Source: JACCTU01 sp963700495
Lineage (GTDB): Bacteria; Actinomycetota; Thermoleophilia; Gaiellales; Gaiellaceae
DNA: 64,000 nt
Assembly: GCA_963700495.1 (NCBI GenBank)
Contig: CAVOXT010000001.1
Span: forward strand, 434,001-498,000
Direction of reading: 5' to 3'
Position numbers and translations under genes: made by a program. Positions 53,690-61,406 of this stretch are shown piece by piece (the stretch's first letter is position 1; each line of letters starts with the position of its first letter). Under the pieces are notes generated by a model, which saw nothing but the letters and a program-made list of their open reading frames with translations, ran no database searches and was not told the DNA's origin.

Positions 53690-54812
53690 GGCCGCTGAGC
53701 CTATAGCCCGCCCTTCGGGCGACCTCGTCGAGCTCGCCCGTCGTCTCGTCACGATCGACTCGGTCAATCCCGACCTGATCTCGGGCGCCGCCGGCGAGGC
53801 CGAGATCGCGCGAGCTGTCGCCGAATGGTGCGAGGGGGCCGGGCTCGAGGTCGAGGTGCAGGAGATCGCGAGCGGCCGTCCGAACGTCGTCGCGCGTGCG
53901 CGTGGCACAGGCGGCGGCCGGACGCTGCTCCTGAACGCCCATACGGACACCGTCGGGGTCGATCGCATCGACGACCCGTTCCTCGCCCGTGTGGCCGACG
54001 GCCGGCTGTACGGGCGCGGCGCGTACGACATGAAGGGAGCCCTCGCTGCGATCATGGTTGCCGGCGCCGAGGCGGCGAGGCTTGCGCTCCGCGGCGACGT
54101 GATCGTGTCCGCGGTGGTGGACGAGGAGGTCGCGTCCATCGGCACCCGAGCGCTCCTGCAGGCGGTCGAAGCGGACGCGGCGATCGTCGCCGAGCCGACG
54201 GAGCTACGCGTGTGCATCGCGCACAAGGGTTTCGTGGGCTTCGAGCTCGAGGTCGACGGCATCGCGGCGCACGGCTCGCGTCCTGACCTCGGCGTCGATG
54301 CGATCGCGCGCATGGGATACGCGCTCGTACGGCTGGACGAGCTCGACCGCTCGCTTCGGTCGGGCCCCGGCCACCCGCTGCTCGGCACCGGGTCGATCCA
54401 CGCCTCCCTGATCAACGGCGGCCAGGAGTTCTCGAGCTATCCGGCCCGCTGTCTCGTCGTCGGCGAACGGCGCACGATCCCGGGCGAGTCGGCCGACGCC
54501 GTCGAGCGCGAGCTTCAAAGCCTGCTCGGCGATGTCGAGGGCCGAACGCGGCTGCTCTGGGGCAGGCCGCCGCTCGAGACCCCAGAGGACGAGCCGATCG
54601 TCGAACTGGTCAGCCGCCACGCTGGGGGGTCAGACCCCGTGGGGGTCGCCTTCTGGGCCGACTCGGCGCTTCTCGCCGAAGCGGGGATCCCGACTGTTCT
54701 GTACGGGCCGATCGGCGCAGGCGCGCACGCGCAGGTCGAATGGGTCGACCTCGCCTCTCTCCAGCGTTGCGTCGACGTCTACGTCGCGGTCGCCAAGGAG
54801 TTCTGCGGATGA
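53688..54812 (+). CDS. ArgE/DapE-type M20 deacylase
   Basis: 374 residues. Metal-site blocks of M20 peptidases are complete: LLLNAHTDTVGV (His and Asp), RGAYDMKGALAAI (bridging Asp), VVDEEVASIGT (catalytic Glu-Glu) and IVAEPTEL. The dimerisation domain begins AHKGFVGFELEVDGIAAHGS. The end VLYGPIGAGAHAQVEWV carries the last His. It should cleave an amide, for example an N-acyl group. The substrate is unknown, but its place before the sugar kinase suggests an N-acylated sugar or sugar-amino compound. Its ATG overlaps the opposite ATG (CATG). Confidence 0.88.
   Translation: MAAEPIARPSGDLVELARRLVTIDSVNPDLISGAAGEAEIARAVAEWCEGAGLEVEVQEIASGRPNVVARARGTGGGRTLLLNAHTDTVGVDRIDDPFLARVADGRLYGRGAYDMKGALAAIMVAGAEAARLALRGDVIVSAVVDEEVASIGTRALLQAVEADAAIVAEPTELRVCIAHKGFVGFELEVDGIAAHGSRPDLGVDAIARMGYALVRLDELDRSLRSGPGHPLLGTGSIHASLINGGQEFSSYPARCLVVGERRTIPGESADAVERELQSLLGDVEGRTRLLWGRPPLETPEDEPIVELVSRHAGGSDPVGVAFWADSALLAEAGIPTVLYGPIGAGAHAQVEWVDLASLQRCVDVYVAVAKEFCG
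54626..54638. repeat. GGGGTCAGACCCC palindrome, copy 1
   Basis: A 13-bp near-perfect palindrome inside the M20 gene, encoding GGSDP. The same 13-mer recurs at 63849-63861 between genes. Confidence 0.5.
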
Positions 54813-56218
54813 AGCCTGTCCTCGTCGGCCTCGACGTCGGCACGACCGGAGTGAAAGGGGTCGCGATCTCGCCGGACGGCACCGTGCTCGCGAAGGCCGA
54901 AGAGGGGTACCCGCTCTCGACACCCCAGCCGGGCTGGGCCGAGCAGGACCCCGAAGACTGGTGTCGTGCGACCGAGCGGGCACTCGCCGCGCTCCCGCCT
55001 GCCGCCGCGATCGGGCTCTCGGGGCAGATGCACGGGCTCGTCGCGCTCGACGGCGGGAACGACGTGCTGCGGCCCGCGATCCTGTGGAACGACCAGCGCA
55101 CCGCTGTCGAGTGCGCCGAGATCGAGGAGCGGGTCGGGCTCGAGCGGCTGATCGGGCTCACCGGCAACCGTGCCCTGCCGGGGTTCACCGCTCCGAAGCT
55201 GCTCTGGCTCCGTCGCCACGAGCCGGACGTCTACGACCGGATCGAGCACGTGCTGCTGCCGAAGGACTACGTGCGCCTGCGCCTGACCGGAGACCGCGCG
55301 ACCGATGCGGCGGACGCGTCCGGCACGCTGCTGTTCGACGTCGCGCGAAGGCGTTGGTCGGACGAGGTGCTCGACTCACTGGACCTGCCGCGCGCCTGGC
55401 TGCCCGACGCGTACGAGTCGCCCGACGTGCCGGGAGCACCGGGGGCAGGCGACCAGGCGGCAGGAGCCCTCGGGGTCGGCATCGACCGGCCGGGCCCGGT
55501 CTCGGTCGTTCTCGGAACCTCCGGCGTCGTCTTCGCGGCGCTGCCGGCGTTCGCGGCCGACGCCGAGGCGCGGGTGCACGCCTTCTGCCACGCGGTCCCG
55601 GGCGCCTGGCACGCGATGGGCGTCATGCTGAGCGCCGCGGGCTCGCTCCGCTGGCTCCGCGACACCGTCCTCGGCGGGTCGTTCGACGCGCTCCTGCAAG
55701 AGGCCGAACGCTGGCCGGCCGGCACCGAGGGGCTGCTCTTCCAGCCCTATCTCGCGGGCGAGCGCACGCCGCACCCCGATCCGAACGCACGCGGCGCGTT
55801 CGTCGGCCTCTCGCTCCGGCACGACGCGGGAGCACTGACGCGTGCACTCCTCGAGGGCGTCGCCTACGGCCTGCGCGACTCGCTCGAGCTGCTGCGCGAG
55901 CTCGGTGTCGACGCGACCGTCGGACGCGTCTCGGGCGGCGGAGCGCGCAGCGCGCTCTGGTTGCGAATCGTCTCGTCGGTGCTCGGGATCCCGCTCGAGC
56001 GAACTGCGGTCGAGGAGGGCGCTGCCTACGGCGCGGCGCTCCTGGCCGGTGTCCGTGCAGGCGTGTTCGCCGACGTGCACGAGGCGGTCGAGCAGACCGT
56101 GCACGTGCGCGACGTCGTCGAGCCCGAGGCGGAGTGGCAGCACGTGTACGAAGCGGGCTACGGCCGTTACCGTCAGCTGTACCCGGCCCTACGACCATTG
56201 GAGGAATCTTGGGGCTAG
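54809..56218 (+). CDS. xylB: FGGY carbohydrate kinase, xylulokinase-like
   Basis: 469 residues. The N-terminal ATPase motif is LVGLDVGTTGVKGVAI, followed by the substrate loop IGLSGQMHGLVALD and ILWNDQRTAVEC, typical of XylB. FGGY signature 2 lies around LFQPYLAGERTPH and VGRVSGGGARSALWLRI. It phosphorylates a ketose, most like D-xylulose, fitting the isomerase three genes upstream. It overlaps M20 by ATGA and the following dehydrogenase by 10 nt, so it is in a tight operon. Confidence 0.92.
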   Translation: MKPVLVGLDVGTTGVKGVAISPDGTVLAKAEEGYPLSTPQPGWAEQDPEDWCRATERALAALPPAAAIGLSGQMHGLVALDGGNDVLRPAILWNDQRTAVECAEIEERVGLERLIGLTGNRALPGFTAPKLLWLRRHEPDVYDRIEHVLLPKDYVRLRLTGDRATDAADASGTLLFDVARRRWSDEVLDSLDLPRAWLPDAYESPDVPGAPGAGDQAAGALGVGIDRPGPVSVVLGTSGVVFAALPAFAADAEARVHAFCHAVPGAWHAMGVMLSAAGSLRWLRDTVLGGSFDALLQEAERWPAGTEGLLFQPYLAGERTPHPDPNARGAFVGLSLRHDAGALTRALLEGVAYGLRDSLELLRELGVDATVGRVSGGGARSALWLRIVSSVLGIPLERTAVEEGAAYGAALLAGVRAGVFADVHEAVEQTVHVRDVVEPEAEWQHVYEAGYGRYRQLYPALRPLEESWG

Positions 56219-57192
56219 TCAGATGGGGTCTCCTGTCGACCGCGAACATCGGTCGTGCGATCGTCGGCGGCGCAGCCGACTCGCCGATCGCCGACGTGGT
56301 CGCGGTCGGAAGTCGTGACAAGGCGAAGGCGACCGAGTTCGCACGCGAGCACGGGATCGAGCGGGCCCACGGGAGCTACGAGGAGCTGCTGGCTGATCCC
56401 GAGCTCGACGTCGTCTACGTTGCGCTGCCGAACACGTTCCACGTCGAGTGGTCGATCCGTGCGCTCGAAGCGGGGAAGCACGTACTCTGCGAGAAGCCGC
56501 TCTCGCGCGATCCCGCCGAGGTCGAGCGCGCGTTCGACGCCGCCGAGCGGTCAGGCCGGCTGCTGATGGAGGGCTTCATGTACCGACACCACCCTCGCAC
56601 CCTGAAGTTCGAAGAGCTCGTGCGAGGCGGGGCGATCGGCGAGCTGCGCCTCGTGCGCTCGCAGTTCGGGTTCCTGCTCGAAGAGCCGACAAACGTCCGG
56701 CTGAACCCGGAGATCGGCGGCGGCGGCCTGCTCGACGTCGGGTGCTACTGCGTGAGCAGCTCTCGGCTGCTCGCCGGCGAGCCGGAGGTCGTCTACGCCC
56801 AGCAGACGCTCGGGCCCACAGGGGTCGACGTGCGCTTTGTCGCGACGATGCGCTTCGCAGGCGGCGTGCTCGGCCACTTCGACTGCGGCCTGGACGTCCC
56901 GGACCGGCAGGAGCTCGAGGCCGTCGGCTCGGAGGGATCATTGATCACGCGAGGCCCGTTCACCTCGGACGACGCCGCGCTCGAGCTGCGCCGCGGCGAA
57001 GAGACGGAGGCAATCGGGTTCGAGCCCCTAAATCGGTATCGCTGCGAGGTCGAGGACTTCTCACGGGCCGTGCTCGGCGACGAGCAGCCGCGGCTCGGCC
57101 GATCGGAGTCCGTGGCTCAGGCGCGCGCGCTCGACGCGCTCATCCGCTCGGCGGAATCCGGCTCGCCCGGTCGGCTCGTACCAAGTGAATAG
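56209..57192 (+). CDS. Gfo/Idh/MocA-family oxidoreductase (second)
   Basis: 327 residues. The NAD(P) fold reads VRWGLLSTANIGRAIVGGA, with the catalytic Lys in GKHVLCEKPLSRDPAEVERA, LLMEGFMYRHHPRTLK and GGGLLDVGCYCVSSSRLLAG. The pattern resembles D-xylose or 1,5-anhydrofructose dehydrogenases. A TTG start is chosen because GGAGG (56200-56204) is at the right distance and no ATG/GTG precedes the Rossmann strand. It closes the sugar-catabolic operon. Confidence 0.88.
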   Translation: MGLVRWGLLSTANIGRAIVGGAADSPIADVVAVGSRDKAKATEFAREHGIERAHGSYEELLADPELDVVYVALPNTFHVEWSIRALEAGKHVLCEKPLSRDPAEVERAFDAAERSGRLLMEGFMYRHHPRTLKFEELVRGGAIGELRLVRSQFGFLLEEPTNVRLNPEIGGGGLLDVGCYCVSSSRLLAGEPEVVYAQQTLGPTGVDVRFVATMRFAGGVLGHFDCGLDVPDRQELEAVGSEGSLITRGPFTSDDAALELRRGEETEAIGFEPLNRYRCEVEDFSRAVLGDEQPRLGRSESVAQARALDALIRSAESGSPGRLVPSE

Positions 57193-57215
57193 CTACCCCG
57201 GACTCAAGGAGAGGT

Positions 57216-57569
57216 ATGACACGCATCCGCTTCGCGATCGCTACAGCAGCAGCCGTTCTCTCGCTCGTCGTCGTGGCCCCGGCGACCGCCGCGACGAAGC
57301 TCGTCGCCACCGTCGGGCCCAGCTTCACGATCACGCTCAAGAAGGGTGGCAAGAAGGTCACGAGCCTTCCGGCCGGCGCCTACACGATCACGGTGCAGGA
57401 CAAGTCCTCGTCCCACAACTTCCACCTCAAGGGGCCGGGCTTGAACAAGATGACGACGGTCAGTCAGGTCACGACGAAGACGTGGAACGTCACCTTCAAG
57501 AAGGGGAAGTTCACCTACGTCTGCGATCCCCATGCGAGCCAGATGAAGGGCAGCTTCACGGTCAAGTAG
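57216..57569 (+). CDS. Secreted cupredoxin-like copper protein
   Basis: 117 residues with a signal peptide (cleaved near ATAAT, residue 26). The fold has the type 1 copper ligand set: His in SSHNFHLKGPG, then Cys, His and Met in YVCDPHASQMKG. It resembles plastocyanin/azurin-like electron carriers. A GGAGAGG site lies upstream of the ATG. It stands alone; no oxidase is beside it. Its stop overlaps the convergent Mec gene. Confidence 0.87.
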   Translation: MTRIRFAIATAAAVLSLVVVAPATAATKLVATVGPSFTITLKKGGKKVTSLPAGAYTITVQDKSSSHNFHLKGPGLNKMTTVSQVTTKTWNVTFKKGKFTYVCDPHASQMKGSFTVK

Positions 57570-57930
57570 TCAGCTCGAGATCCGCGATCCGGCCGCCTTC
57601 GATCGTGAAGGCGGCCAGGTCGCCGGTCCTCGCAGACAGGATCAGGTAGGGCTTGCCGTCCCAGAGCCCGATGTTCTCGACGTCCGTGCGCGAGGGTCGC
57701 GCCGGCGACGACGGGTGCGAGTGGAAGACGGCGAGCTCGTAGCCGTCGTCTTCGAGGAACCACACCTCTGGATCCACGTCGAGCTCGAAGCGGTACGGCG
57801 ACGCGGCCGCGTTCCGCCCGGGGACGTAGCGCTCCGCAACGCCGTCGCGCAGCACCAGGAGCCCGCAGGCCTCGTTGGGGGCCTCCGCCTCCGCGTGGGC
57901 CGTGAGCTCCCGCCGAATCTCGGCGCGCAC
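57562..57930 (-). CDS. mec: JAMM/MPN+ zinc metalloprotease (Mec-like)
   Basis: 122 residues. JAMM residues are all present: Glu20 in PNEACGLL, then FHSHPSSPARPSRTD with His70, His72 and Asp83. In Mycobacterium tuberculosis Mec cuts cysteine from the C-terminus of the CysO adduct. Here it is the last gene of the rhodanese-ThiF / cysO / cysM / mec operon. The GTG overlaps the cysM stop by one base. It probably also needs to trim the extra encoded Cys of CysO. Confidence 0.88.
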   Translation of the reverse strand: MRAEIRRELTAHAEAEAPNEACGLLVLRDGVAERYVPGRNAAASPYRFELDVDPEVWFLEDDGYELAVFHSHPSSPARPSRTDVENIGLWDGKPYLILSARTGDLAAFTIEGGRIADLELTT

Positions 57931-58865
57931 TACCACCAGACGGTCTGCTCCATCGAGCGCTCGACGTCGTCCGCCTCCCAGAACCCGGCGGAGAGGTACT
58001 TCCAGCCGCCGTCCGGGAGAACGCACACGACGACGCCGTCCTCTCGCTCCCCAGCCAGACGCCGGGCGACGTGGACGACGGCACCGGACGAGACGCCCGC
58101 GAAGATGCCGTCCTCGTCGAGCAGGCGACGCAGCGCGGCGACCGACTCGGCGTTCGAGACGAGCACCTTCGCGTCGAGCTTCGAGACGTCGAGGATCGGC
58201 GGTACGTAGCCGTCCTCGAGCGACCGGAGGCCCATCACGGGATCGCCCGGGAGCGGTTCCGCGGCGGCGACGACGACTTCCGGAAACGACTCGCGCAGGC
58301 GAGCTCCCGTTCCCATCAGCGTCCCGCCGGTCCCGAGCCCCGCGACGAGCACGTCGACGCGGTCCAGCGCGGCGGCGATCTCCGCGCCGGTGCCCTCGTA
58401 GTGAGCGCGCGGGTTGGCCTCGTTCGCGTACTGGAACGGCATGAAGTACTTCGGTTCGCGCTCGGCGAGCTCGAGGGCGAGCCGGACCGCCCCGTTCGAG
58501 CCCTCGTCGCCGGGCGACTCGACGATCTCCGCGCCGTAGAGACGCAGGAGCCGCCGGCGTTCCTCGGTCGCGTTCGCGGGCAGCACGCAGGTGAGCCTGT
58601 AGCCCTTCAGCTTCGCGACGAGCGCGAGCGAGATGCCGGTGTTGCCGCTCGTCGGCTCGAGCAGCTCGCGACCGGGTGCAAGCTCGCCGGACTGCTCGGC
58701 AGCCTCGATCATCGACTTCGCGACACGGTCCTTGATCGAGCCGGTGGGGTTCTGCCCTTCGAGCTTCGCGAGCAGCTTGACGTCGCCTTCCGGCCTCAGC
58801 TCGACCATCGGCGTGTTGCCGACGAGGTCGAGCAGCGAGGAGGCGATCTGCGAGCTAACAGCCAC
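57930..58865 (-). CDS. cysM: CysO-dependent cysteine synthase
   Basis: 311 residues, PLP fold type II. The PLP Lys is in QNPTGSIKDRVA, the substrate loop is PTSGNTGISLAL, and GLGTGGTLMGTGARL binds the cofactor phosphate. The C-terminal extension ends SMEQTVWW, as in CysM forms that use O-phosphoserine and CysO-thiocarboxylate. It forms CysO-cysteine rather than free cysteine from sulfide. The GTG overlaps the end of cysO by 11 nt, fixing it to the CysO pathway. Confidence 0.92.
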   Translation of the reverse strand: MAVSSQIASSLLDLVGNTPMVELRPEGDVKLLAKLEGQNPTGSIKDRVAKSMIEAAEQSGELAPGRELLEPTSGNTGISLALVAKLKGYRLTCVLPANATEERRRLLRLYGAEIVESPGDEGSNGAVRLALELAEREPKYFMPFQYANEANPRAHYEGTGAEIAAALDRVDVLVAGLGTGGTLMGTGARLRESFPEVVVAAAEPLPGDPVMGLRSLEDGYVPPILDVSKLDAKVLVSNAESVAALRRLLDEDGIFAGVSSGAVVHVARRLAGEREDGVVVCVLPDGGWKYLSAGFWEADDVERSMEQTVWW

Positions 58866-59106
58866 CGGCCATCGCCGGCAGCAGGATCACGGTGTCCGCC
58901 GCGGAGACGGGCGTCTCGAATCCTTCACGGGTGCGGATGTCCTCGCCGCCTACATAGACGTTCGCGTACTCGAGCTTGCCCGACAGTGTCGGGAAGCGAG
59001 ACATCAGGTCGTCGAGCAGCTCGCGCACGGTCTGGCCCTCGGCGATCACCTCGCGCTCGCCGTTCGTGTCCACGCGCAGGGTTGGTGGAATCCGGACGAC
59101 GCTCAT
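58855..59106 (-). CDS. cysO: Sulfur-carrier protein CysO with encoded C-terminal Cys
   Basis: 83 residues of the ThiS/MoaD ubiquitin-like fold: PPTLRVDTNGEREV, GQTVRELLDDLMSRFP, YANVYVGGEDIR and the final LLPAMAGG. After the Gly-Gly the gene encodes one Cys and then TAG, so the product is ...AGGC. M. tuberculosis CysO ends at Gly-Gly. The tail must be removed to adenylate and thiocarboxylate the Gly carboxylate. Start and stop overlap its neighbours (ATGA upstream, 11 nt with cysM). Confidence 0.9.
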   Translation of the reverse strand: MSVVRIPPTLRVDTNGEREVIAEGQTVRELLDDLMSRFPTLSGKLEYANVYVGGEDIRTREGFETPVSAADTVILLPAMAGGC

Positions 59107-60260
59107 CGCGCGGCGCAGAACTCCACGTAGTCGACGTACTCGGTGATCGTCGGGTGCTCGCCGCAGACGGGGCAGGCGGGATCGCGCCGGAGAGCGACCT
59201 CGGTGAACGTCGCGGCGAGAGCGTCGAAGAGCAGCAACCGGCCGACGAGCGAGTCGCCGATCCCGAGCGCGAGCTTGATCGCCTCGCTCGCCTGGAGCGA
59301 GCCGACCACACCCGGCAGGACGCCGAGCACGCCGCCCTCGGCGCACGACGGCGCAAGCTCCGGCGGCGGCGGGGTGGGGAAGAGGCAGCGGTAGCACGGG
59401 CCCTCGCCCGGCTGGAAGACCGTCACCTGACCCTCGAAGCGGTAGATCGAGCCGTGGACGACCGGGATGCCGTGCCAGACCGACGCGTCGTTCACGAGGT
59501 AGCGCGTCGGGAAGTTGTCGGCGCCGTCGACGATCACGTCCCAGCCCTCGCCGATGATCCGATCGATGTTCTCGGAAGTGAGGCGCTCTCTGAACGTCTT
59601 CACGGTGACGTCGGGGTTGAGCGCCTCGAGCGTCTCTCGTGCCGATTCGACCTTCGGCTGCCCGACTCGATGCGTCGAGTGAGCGATCTGGCGCTGGAGG
59701 TTCGACTCGTCGACGACGTCGTCGTCAACGATCCCGAGCGTGCCGACACCCGCCGCCGCGAGGTAGAGCGACGCCGGCGAGCCGAGCCCGCCCGCACCGA
59801 TCAGGAGCACCCGCGACTGGAGCAGCCGGCGCTGGCCGGCCTCTCCGACCTCGGGGATGAGCATGTGCCGGCTGTACCGGCGGCGCTGATCGGCAGGCAG
59901 CGTCGAGGGCACCACGGTCGGCAAGCCGCGCTGCTCCCAGCCGACGAAGCCGTCGATGAGGTTCTCGACGCGCTCGTAGCCGAGCAGGCGCAAGGATGCG
60001 CCCGCGACCGCCGACCGGTTGCCCCTGGCGCAGTAGACGACGATGCGGCGCGACTTGTCGGGAACCTCCTGCTGGATCCGGCCTTCGACGCTCGCCTTGG
60101 GGAGGTGGATCGCCTCCGGCACGTGGCCGAGATTCCACTCCGACTGCTCGCGCACGTCGAGGAAGATCGTGTCGCCGTCGAGGAGCGTGCGCGCCTCGTC
60201 CAGCCCGATGGTCGGCACCGAGCCCCGAGCCTCCTGCAACAGTTCTCCTGAGGACGCCAT
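59103..60260 (-). CDS. Rhodanese-ThiF/MoeB fusion, sulfur-carrier activator
   Basis: 385 residues. The N-terminal rhodanese (about 15-115) has the persulfide Cys77 in YCARGNRSA. The C-terminal E1-like domain (about 128-380) has RVLLIGAGGLGSPASLYLA, DDDVVDESNLQRQIAHS, zinc pairs CYRC and CPVC and the segment APSCAEGGVLG. It adenylates CysO and hands it sulfur. MoeZ of mycobacteria has the opposite domain order (ThiF then rhodanese). TACACT (rc of 60271-60276) lies 10 nt before the ATG, promoting the whole cysteine operon. Confidence 0.92.
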   Translation of the reverse strand: MASSGELLQEARGSVPTIGLDEARTLLDGDTIFLDVREQSEWNLGHVPEAIHLPKASVEGRIQQEVPDKSRRIVVYCARGNRSAVAGASLRLLGYERVENLIDGFVGWEQRGLPTVVPSTLPADQRRRYSRHMLIPEVGEAGQRRLLQSRVLLIGAGGLGSPASLYLAAAGVGTLGIVDDDVVDESNLQRQIAHSTHRVGQPKVESARETLEALNPDVTVKTFRERLTSENIDRIIGEGWDVIVDGADNFPTRYLVNDASVWHGIPVVHGSIYRFEGQVTVFQPGEGPCYRCLFPTPPPPELAPSCAEGGVLGVLPGVVGSLQASEAIKLALGIGDSLVGRLLLFDALAATFTEVALRRDPACPVCGEHPTITEYVDYVEFCAAR

Positions 60261-60293
60261 TCCTTTGCAAAGTGTAGCTATTGACCTCCTGAT

Positions 60294-61238
60294 GTGGCCG
60301 GCGGCGGCGTGAGCGCCCGCGCGCGGGTCTGGGCGTTCTCGCTCGCGCTTGCGGTCGCTGCCGCCGCGGCGACGCTCGGACTCGTCGCGCTCACCCGAGA
60401 CGCTCCTTCCGGCACGGCGCTCGAGCCTCCGCCGCTCTTTCTCGACCTGGGTGTCCGGACCGACGTCGAGGCGAAGGATCTGCGGCGCGCGGCCCGGCTG
60501 TACAACGACGGCAAGCTGCCGGAAGCCGCGCGGATCTTTGCGCGCCATCGCTCCCCCGAGGCGCGAGTCGGCGCAGCTTTCGCGTCGTGGCCCGACACGG
60601 TCGACCGGCTCGAGCCGCTGCCGAACAGGCTCGCCGTCGTGCGGCTGAACCGCGGGATCGCCTATGCGACCCTGAACGACGAGACGCGGGCACGCGCCGA
60701 GCTCCGCGCCGCGACGCGCGTCCAGCCCGACACGCCGTACGCGGTGCGCGCGGGCGACATCCTCCACCCGAGGATCGCGCCCGGCCTGCCGGGATTCGTG
60801 CCGGCGGTGCCGTTTCCGAAGCGCCTCTCCGGCCTCCCGCCGCCCGAGCAGTTCGCCGCGGTCGAGCGGGAGGGAACACGCCCGGCTGCCCCGGTCGAGG
60901 CGCTGATCCGGTACGGCGTTGCGCTCCAGCGGCTCGGCCGTCCGATCTCGGCGCGCAGAGTCTTCGACGCGACGGCCCGCCGGCACCCGACTGCGGAGAC
61001 GCTCACGGCGGCCGCCGTCGCCCGCTTCGACAAGGATCGCCCGGCCGCAGCGTTTTCGCGACTGGGCCCCCTGTCACGCCGGTACCCGAACGCCCAGACG
61101 GTTCGCTTTCACCTCGGCCTGCTCTTGCTCTGGATCGCGGACGTCGAGGGCGCCAAGCGCCAGCTGCGGCAAGCTCGTGCGCTCGCCCCGACGACCCGCC
61201 TGGGCCTGGAAGCAGAGCGCTTCCTCGACCGTCTGTAG
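60294..61238 (+). CDS. TPR-like membrane-anchored protein
   Basis: 314 residues. One N-terminal transmembrane helix (about 10-33) precedes repeated helix pairs with TPR-type patterning: AARLYNDGKLPEAARIFARH, VRLNRGIAYATLNDETRARA, ALIRYGVALQRLGRPISARR and FHLGLLLLWIADVEGAKRQL. The domain is outside the membrane. It likely scaffolds other proteins; the partner is unknown. It is divergent from the cysteine operon and precedes the sigma gene by a 168-bp gap. GTG 60309 is an alternative start. Confidence 0.7.
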   Translation: MAGGGVSARARVWAFSLALAVAAAAATLGLVALTRDAPSGTALEPPPLFLDLGVRTDVEAKDLRRAARLYNDGKLPEAARIFARHRSPEARVGAAFASWPDTVDRLEPLPNRLAVVRLNRGIAYATLNDETRARAELRAATRVQPDTPYAVRAGDILHPRIAPGLPGFVPAVPFPKRLSGLPPPEQFAAVEREGTRPAAPVEALIRYGVALQRLGRPISARRVFDATARRHPTAETLTAAAVARFDKDRPAAAFSRLGPLSRRYPNAQTVRFHLGLLLLWIADVEGAKRQLRQARALAPTTRLGLEAERFLDRL

Positions 61239-61327
61239 AAATATGGGTCTCTATTGGGAAAGATGAGCCGAACGGCCTATGGCGGCCGTCGGCAACGATA
61301 GGCAAACTGTCGCCGCCGACAAGGACG

Positions 61328-61355
61328 TTGACTCCGTCCGACGCGGCCATAAGGT
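61328..61355 (+). promoter_or_regulatory. Promoter of primary sigma factor gene
   Basis: TTGACT (61328-61333), a 16-bp spacer and TAAGGT (61350-61355) form a near-consensus promoter in the 168-bp gap. The leader would be about 45 nt with a GGGAGGGG ribosome site (61395-61402) before the GTG. Confidence 0.6.
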
Positions 61356-61406
61356 AAGTACGTGCAGGTGGGTGTCGGGGTAGCACGGAGCTCTGGGAGG
61401 GGAACC

